From Ascaphus truei (Eukaryota > Chordata > Amphibia > Anura > Ascaphidae), in assembly GCA_036426205.1 (NCBI GenBank), contig CM071579.1:18265610-18329609 (forward strand): DNA of 64,000 bases, in the 5' to 3' direction. This document shows, in pieces, positions 58,600 to 64,000 of this stretch. Position 1 is the stretch's first letter; each line of letters opens with the position of its first letter. The notes below the pieces were generated by a model. It was not told the DNA's origin and did no database searches. It saw only the letters and a program-made list of their open reading frames with translations. The position numbers were made by a program, and so were the translations under genes.

Positions 58600-58765
58600 T
58601 AGTAGCTTTATCTTATGAAGCCTATCATGATCAGACACCGTCTCACAGTCCAGAGTAGGACCGAAATGTTGATCCTTGTACTTTTGCGCGACTAAAACAT
58701 TTTTTGCCAAGACCACTGGAGTGCCGTCTTCTTTCTTCTCAGGATTTGCTATACCCCTAACTCGC
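58600..58765 (+). mobile_element. Penelope-like terminal segment, degraded
   Basis: GTCC-AGAGTA-GGAC (58649-58662) then CGAAATGTTGATCC resembles the stem II and GAAACGTT part of the folds at 21163, 31297 and 60324; the CTGANGA part is disrupted by TCTCACA. It continues TTTTGCGCGACTAAAACATT TTTTGCCAAG, and ends GCCGTCTTCTTTCTTCTCAGG. Confidence 0.4.
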
Positions 58766-59400
58766 TAGGGCTTTCTGAGCCCCCATGGCAGGTCTTCAAC
58801 GTAATTGTGAGTGCACCTACCTTCTACTTTATCAGGGTGGTCTCTGGCCAGAGCTGATATGTTATCATAAAACCTCAGTAATATTTGATATCTGAGCTCA
58901 CTTTGGAAAAGTGGTGTAGCCCGAACATGGTGGGTAGCCCAATAGGAACTTATGTTGGGTTGTTTTACAGATGTGACCCCAGAATTTCTTTAGTTCAGAT
59001 ATACTGTATCAATGGGACCCCAGTCGTGTGCTCTTCCACACAAACTACAATACACTGATGGACATACAGATTGGTCTGGGTGACCATGTCTTCCAACAGC
59101 TTATCAGGTCGTATATACCTGAAAATAATCAATTGGACTAAAAAAGGGATTTCTGGACAATAATTATTAGGATGTATCTACAAACTATCCCTAAACTCTG
59201 CCCAGGTTTAGGGACCACGTCCTCCTCATCCTCAGATATTGAACTGCAAGAGACATAAACTGACTCCTGATGGGACCAGCTGTTATCCTAATTTGATAAC
59301 GTCTCTTGATCCTCCTGCTAGTGAATGGTTCCTCAGAATCTGAAGTAGCACAACCAGTTAAAGACTCTAATGGAAAAACTCAGATTCAGAGTCTTCATGT
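58766..59400. other. No gene seen
   Basis: Ordinary sequence. Confidence 0.4.
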
Positions 59401-59404
59401 AAGT

Positions 59405-59600
59405 AAGTAAGTATGTATGTATGTCTTTATTTATATAGCGCCATTAATGTACATAGCGCCTCACAGCAGTAATACACGTGACAATCATATAAAAAATAAA
59501 TTATATAAATAACACAAAGCGGAGACGTGCTTCAGACATTAAAGTAACATTTAGGAAAAGGAGTCCCTGCTCCTAAGAGCTTACAATCTAATCCCTCAGA
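59405..59600 (-). repeat. Retroposon copy, 'TATAGCGCCATTAATGTACA' family
   Basis: Preceded by TAAG and TATG tetramers (59398-59424). TTTATTTATATAGCGCCATT, AATACACGTGACAATCATAT, ending GAGCTTACAATCTAAT. The longest copy of the family seen at 12110-12245. Confidence 0.6.
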
Positions 59601-60295
59601 TCAGACTCAGATCCTGAGTGATCCATCATATCAAGAACTTCCCCAGCAGAGAACGTCTTAGCCGTTTTCCAAATAAACTAGGAAAAGACTAAAGTAAGAA
59701 AAATAAAACCCCAAAAATATAAGTATATAAGTAAAATATATAAAACAAAAAACCTACTTAAAAGAAATGTAAGTATCTAAACTATATACTGTAGAATAAT
59801 ATATAGCATACAAATATAACATATTGAAATTATACATTATCAAAATAAATTGAAATATCAGAAATCTATTAGCTCTGTGTAGTGTTTAGTATTAGAATAG
59901 ATCAGTTCGCTATAGTGACAATTTACCCTAAAATATAACAATATAGAATAATGAAATCAAAGGAGGCATAATGCAAGAAAGTATTTATCTCTGCACAATA
60001 TAATCTCTCTCTCTCCTCCAAAATAACAAACAACCCACAGAAAGAGACAGGAAATGACACATAGTTTTATAGACTGTAGGAGGTACCTGTGCTATCTGAC
60101 CACTGTGATTGGCCACAGACGAGAGCAGAGTGCCCTGGGTGAATGTGTCCTGTGATCTTCCATGTACGTCACAATGTACGAAGGTAATCAGAGAGTGTCT
60201 CGGCAATCTCATCATTGCTGTGATCGGTCACGTGTCAGGTGGCACATGTTCCTCCAACATTGTGACTGATGGAAGACCGGGCACATGGATTTAAA
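59601..60295. other. No gene seen
   Basis: AT-rich sequence. Confidence 0.4.
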
Positions 60296-60323
60296 GTATA
60301 ACCAATTAATTTATTGAGCTAAA

Positions 60324-60358
60324 CACAACGTTTCGACCGCAATGATCTTTATCAAGTG
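60324..60358 (-). ncRNA. Hammerhead-like fold, copy 3
   Basis: On the minus strand: CAC, core TTGATAA, extra A, stem II GATC-loop ATTGC-GGTC, GAA, self-complementary ACGT, T, GTG pairing with CAC. AATAAA (TTTATT at 60310-60315) and AATAAATTAATT follow, as in copy 2. Stem sequences again differ while pairing is kept. Confidence 0.45.
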
Positions 60359-60364
60359 AAGTCT

Positions 60365-61575
60365 AAGTGGCTTCTTCTCCAACATTGTGTCATGACAAGC
60401 CAAGGGAGACCTCTGGTTGCTGCCCTTGGCATAAGGGAGGGAACAAAAGTTCCCCTTAAATTTAGGTAGGACCAGAGTCTTACGACCATTGCTATCAGGT
60501 ATCGAAGCATTCAGGTGGCCCAGGACCGTTCCGATCGCCTTCCCTTTTTGTCTGCGTAAATTCCCCCTGCAATTTAAAAAGTGTCGGCCTGTTCTTAATG
60601 CGGATCCCAAAGTGGAGCAGAGCCTCTGTATAAGGTTAACAGGCAAATGTATATTTCCATGTACACTAAATTAGAATTATTCTCCCAGTACAATAATAAC
60701 CTGGCTTTGCACACCAGAACCACCGCAAGTGGAAAGAGCTCAAGGATTAGTTTTGAACAGTCCATATATTTTACAGATGTAAATCTTTTGGACAAAAAGA
60801 AGCCTGAGTTTATGGCCCCTGATATTAGAAGTACTGTGTATTGTAACTCAGAGCCAAAAGAAGACAGATAAATATTTTGGCTCGATGTCTCAGAGATGAG
60901 GCTACGTCTAGCACTGATTTTCCACAGATTCTGCAACTTTGGCCTTAAAAAAGCTTTTCATCTTTTTTCAGCCCCATAGATCATCCTTCCAGATTCCCTT
61001 TCTTTACCCCTCATTGCCGGCGCAGGTCACATACTTTTGTGTTACTAAGAAGCCTGTGAACTTTTGGACGTGGAACATGCCATTCGTTTCACACCGCACT
61101 CCTGTAATATTTCCATTGTTTCCCCCGCTGATAACCTTGCGTCCTTATTAGCCGCAAATTCGCATTTTGGGATCCTGCTCAAGATTGATCTCTGCCTCCT
61201 CTGTTACCCCCACAAAAGGAATCTCAAGTTGGGTTAGATACAACTTTTGGGCAAATGAGTAACATATCTATCAGAGGTTATTCATTAAATTGTGATAGTG
61301 CTGATCAGGACACTATTGTCTGCCCCCGCAATCCTTTTTCACTGAATCCCCCCCGTGTTACTTCAGATTTCATCCTATTTTTTATTTTGACAAATTATTT
61401 GTAATTTCCTTTTTCACTGTCACATATATCGCTTTCCTAATGTAAATGCAGAATTGTTATGTATTAAATATTTTGTTTGTGGTTTTTGTACAGTTATATG
61501 TGGGAACTTTATTACATGTTGCTAATTGGGACTGATCTGGTAAGAAGCTATTACAGAGCTATTCACTTTATTGGA
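60365..61575. other. No gene identified
   Basis: The plus strand has a 74-codon frame (60647-60871) of protein-like make-up, including SGKSSRISFEQSIYFTDVNL, but I do not recognise it and neighbouring stops are frequent. It may be a retroelement remnant linked to the fold at 60324. Confidence 0.25.
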
Positions 61576-61578
61576 CTG

Positions 61579-61790
61579 AAGGAGCAGCTCAGTGAGTACA
61601 GACACTGACGCTAAAAACAATTGCACTGAGTTTGGAGCAGGGGAACCTGGTTCAGTTCCCAGTGTCAGCTCCTTGTGACCTTGGGCAAGTCACTTTATCT
61701 CCCTGTGCCTCAGGCACCAACATTGTAAGCTCCACAGGGCAAAAATGCTATGCAGCATCCAGTGACAGCACTATACAAACATTATTATAA
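61579..61790 (+). mobile_element. CORE-SINE (MIR-like), copy 3
   Basis: GCAGCTCAGTGAGTACAGAC, B box GGTTCAGTTCC (61649-61659), TGACCTTGGGCAAGTCACTT, CCCTGTGCCTCAGGCACC; a 17-base insertion (GACGCTAAAAACAATTG) lies within the tRNA-like head. Confidence 0.8.
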
Positions 61791-62570
61791 TGGAGCTGAT
61801 CTATTCACCAGAGAAGTCGGTTCACAACATGTCAGAGGACTATGTTAGATGCTGTTGTCACCCATTGTTCTCTGGTTGGATCCATTAAGAGGCCCTCTTC
61901 TTTGAACACTATGGGATCGAGGAATTGAAGCCATTTTGGCATCAAATTGATACTGAAAGAAGTAGTTCTGTGCGTGAATGTATTACGCTATTTTACACCT
62001 CTCTGTGTGCGTCGCTGTGTGATCTGGGCAGTGTACGGGAGGAGTTCCTTATGTACGTAGTATACTGTATTTTTATAATGGGATTATCTCATTCTGCCTC
62101 TGCAGTGCATCACTTTATTTCCTTTTTTTAGCATCAAAAATCCTTGCCAAGTCTGAAGTCTTCTGCATCAAACGTAAGGCACTAAATTCCCAAAGCTCTG
62201 ACGTTTGGCGCAGGTGCAAGCAAGAAGCAGATGCAACAAAACTTCCATTGGTGATCTGTGGAGTGTCAGGACGAGGAGCTGGGGCGCAGTTCAGCCTCGC
62301 ACTTAATCTAATATATAATGGGATGCACCAAATTGTGTTTATTAATCCGTCACTTTATTCCAATTTTCTTAGCACCAGCTGCGATGTAACATGTGATGTT
62401 AAAGGTATGTGACAGTAAAACATCAGTAGTACTGAGCTGCAGTGGTAACTGTTGGGTTACAGAACTGATGTCCTCTCAGGGTCAGGTGACAAACGATGTC
62501 TTATAGTGTTTCATATAATTAAGCTCCTATAGAGCCGCAGGCTGTATGGCGTTTACATGTTTTGTTTTTG
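61791..62570. other. No gene seen
   Basis: Ordinary sequence. Confidence 0.4.
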
Positions 62571-62571
62571 T

Positions 62572-62910
62572 ATTACAGGATAGAAGCCGGGGGTCTCCGG
62601 ATCTGAACAGTGCTAATTTCAGGTCCGGGGACCCGCTGCTTCCAGCGATACTTACCTCTGTAGGGGTGACTGTGCAATTTCAATGTCCTGGCCATTCTGG
62701 CCAATAGGAAACCGCACCGGATGATGTCACGGCTTCCTATTGGCTGGTTGTGGCGCGGGGTATTTTTAGGCTCCATTATGTTAGGAACACTGTTTCCCTG
62801 CCTGCAAAGATATCAACACCATTACACAGGACAGTATCTCTGGAAGCAGGGGGTCCCCAGATCTGAAATCAACACAGTTCAGCTCCGGAGACCGCCTGCT
62901 TCAACCCTGT
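62572..62910. repeat. GC-rich foldback element (copy 2)
   Basis: Arms of about 80 bases: GAAGCCGGGGGTCTCCGGAT ... GGTCCGGGGACCCGCTGCTT CC, with complement at 62823-62908. The interior has GATGATGTCACGGCTTCCTA TTGGC. Related to 13826-14100. Confidence 0.65.
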
Positions 62911-63093
62911 AAGTAAAATAATAATTTTTACACACAATGCGGCATGCTCTGCTGCTATAAACGGTGCCATGGTATCAGCCAAACTACATGTTACATGGAT
63001 ATCTCAGGATCACAGGGGATTACAGAGCATCAGAGCTCAGCGAATCTCCGCTGTAGGTCTAAAGGAGCCAAACATACATGGCTGTATACAATG
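62911..63093. other. No gene seen
   Basis: Ordinary sequence. Confidence 0.4.
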
Positions 63094-63101
63094 GCTTATA
63101 T

Positions 63102-63819
63102 CAGGGGTGTGCAAACTGGGGGGCACATGATTTTCCAGGAGGGGGGGGGGGCGCGGCCAGTGGTGGGATTCGCTTAACTGGTGCTTAATTCTCTCTCACG
63201 TGCGGGTGGCGCGCGGCATCTACCAGCATCTTCCCGGCATCTTTCCCCTGCAAATTTTCTCAATATGGCCGCGCAGCGTCAAACGGCGGCATGTTGCCAT
63301 GCCAGCGGGAACGCTACATGACGGAACCGCATCACGTGATGCCTGTTGCTATGACAACGGGATGCTGCGGGACGTCACGTTGTCATGGCAACACGGCACC
63401 ATGTGACGCCACACGGCCACATTGAGAAGATTTTCAGGGGAAAGACGCCAGAGCATGCCCACACAGGTAAAAGTCTTGCAGGGGGAAGACGCCAGAGCAT
63501 GCCCGCCCGCCCGCACAGGTGAAAGTCTTGCAGGGGGAAGATGACGTCGCTGAAGGTAAGAAAAGAACCGGTTACTAACATTTTTGCTCCCCACCACTGG
63601 GCGCGGTGGGTACAGAGGCCCCGCACTCTTCCCCCAAGGCATTTAAATGCCGGGGGATCGCGTGAGGCCTCCGCAACTTCCCTTACCTTGTCTTCGGTGA
63701 CATGTCACCATGGCAACGCTGCGTCATGTGACCTTGTGGCGTCATTTGACGTCGGAGACAAGGAGGGAGGCGCAAGCAGGGTTGAGTGCAGAAAGGGGGG
63801 CAAAGTTTGCGCACCCCTG
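63102..63819. mobile_element. hAT family 2, longest copy (718 bp)
   Basis: Ends CAGGGGTGTGCAAACT and AGTTTGCGCACCCCTG. GCTTATAT (63094-63101) and GGTTATAT (63820-63827) agree at seven of eight. No transposase. The interior is CpG-rich with direct repeats of GTCTTGCAGGGGGAAGA and several X-box-like palindromes (63345-63358, 63379-63392, 63704-63717). Confidence 0.85.
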
Positions 63820-64000
63820 GGTTATATCCCACTTCTTCCCAAATGATAGTAACATGATAAAGGCTGTTAGATACCCAGAATTCCCCTAATTATAGCTTCT
63901 TCTAAAAGTTATGCTAAAGTTTGGTACGGCTGAGTGCCAGCTCAGAACTGGGCGTTTTACTGGCACTTTAAAAGGGTACAAAAATAGTAAGAGAGGTGAA

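Noticed and set aside
58432..58716. 94-codon minus-strand frame
   Set aside because: It overlaps the degraded Penelope-like terminal segment read in the opposite direction; no family match.

Overview
This is a stretch of a vertebrate nuclear genome, most likely from a frog. It carries the 3' half of the Wilms tumour gene WT1 on the minus strand and little else that codes. Five consecutive WT1 exons (equivalent to human exons 6 to 10) lie between 55099 and 44151. They encode the end of the regulatory region, all four C2H2 zinc fingers and the stop codon. Exon lengths of 103, 151, 90, 93 (or 84) and 122 coding bases fit the known gene. Both exon 9 donor sites, which give the +KTS and -KTS isoforms, are intact. 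The upstream exons should lie beyond base 64000. The frog assignment rests on exon 6 having two more residues than the mammalian exon, on no sign of the mammalian 17-residue exon, and on repeat families I associate with anuran genomes. The species cannot be fixed from the window.

The rest is transposon-derived or tandemly repeated. Bases 1-44150 (downstream of WT1) hold seven large minisatellites: 33-bp units at 3250-6425, 19-bp at 11115-11545, 78-bp at 14540-17090, 65-bp at 19685-20480, a 30-bp array at 22990-25433 with a 103-base gap, 49-bp at 31845-32545 and a GT-rich array at 35230-35700. Between them lie CR1-type LINE fragments, Penelope-like pieces, LTR-like segments and many short inverted-repeat DNA transposons. 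Several DNA elements have readable target-site duplications: 8-bp duplications mark at least four hAT-type families, TTAA ends mark piggyBac-like elements, and one 425-bp Harbinger-like element has 22-bp perfect ends. CORE-SINE (MIR-like) copies occur in the WT1 introns and upstream of exon 6.

The most interesting non-coding signal is a small RNA-like fold seen at three places (21163-21203, 31297-31337 and 60324-60358 on the minus strand). Each has a hammerhead-ribozyme-like core, stems that differ in sequence but stay paired, a self-complementary ACGCGT or ACGT segment, and an AATAAA signal 36 to 42 bases further on. One copy directly adjoins a Penelope-type reverse transcriptase remnant ending at the YIDD motif.

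No other intact gene was found. All long reading frames outside WT1 are read-through of tandem repeats whose unit is a multiple of three, or transposon remnants.
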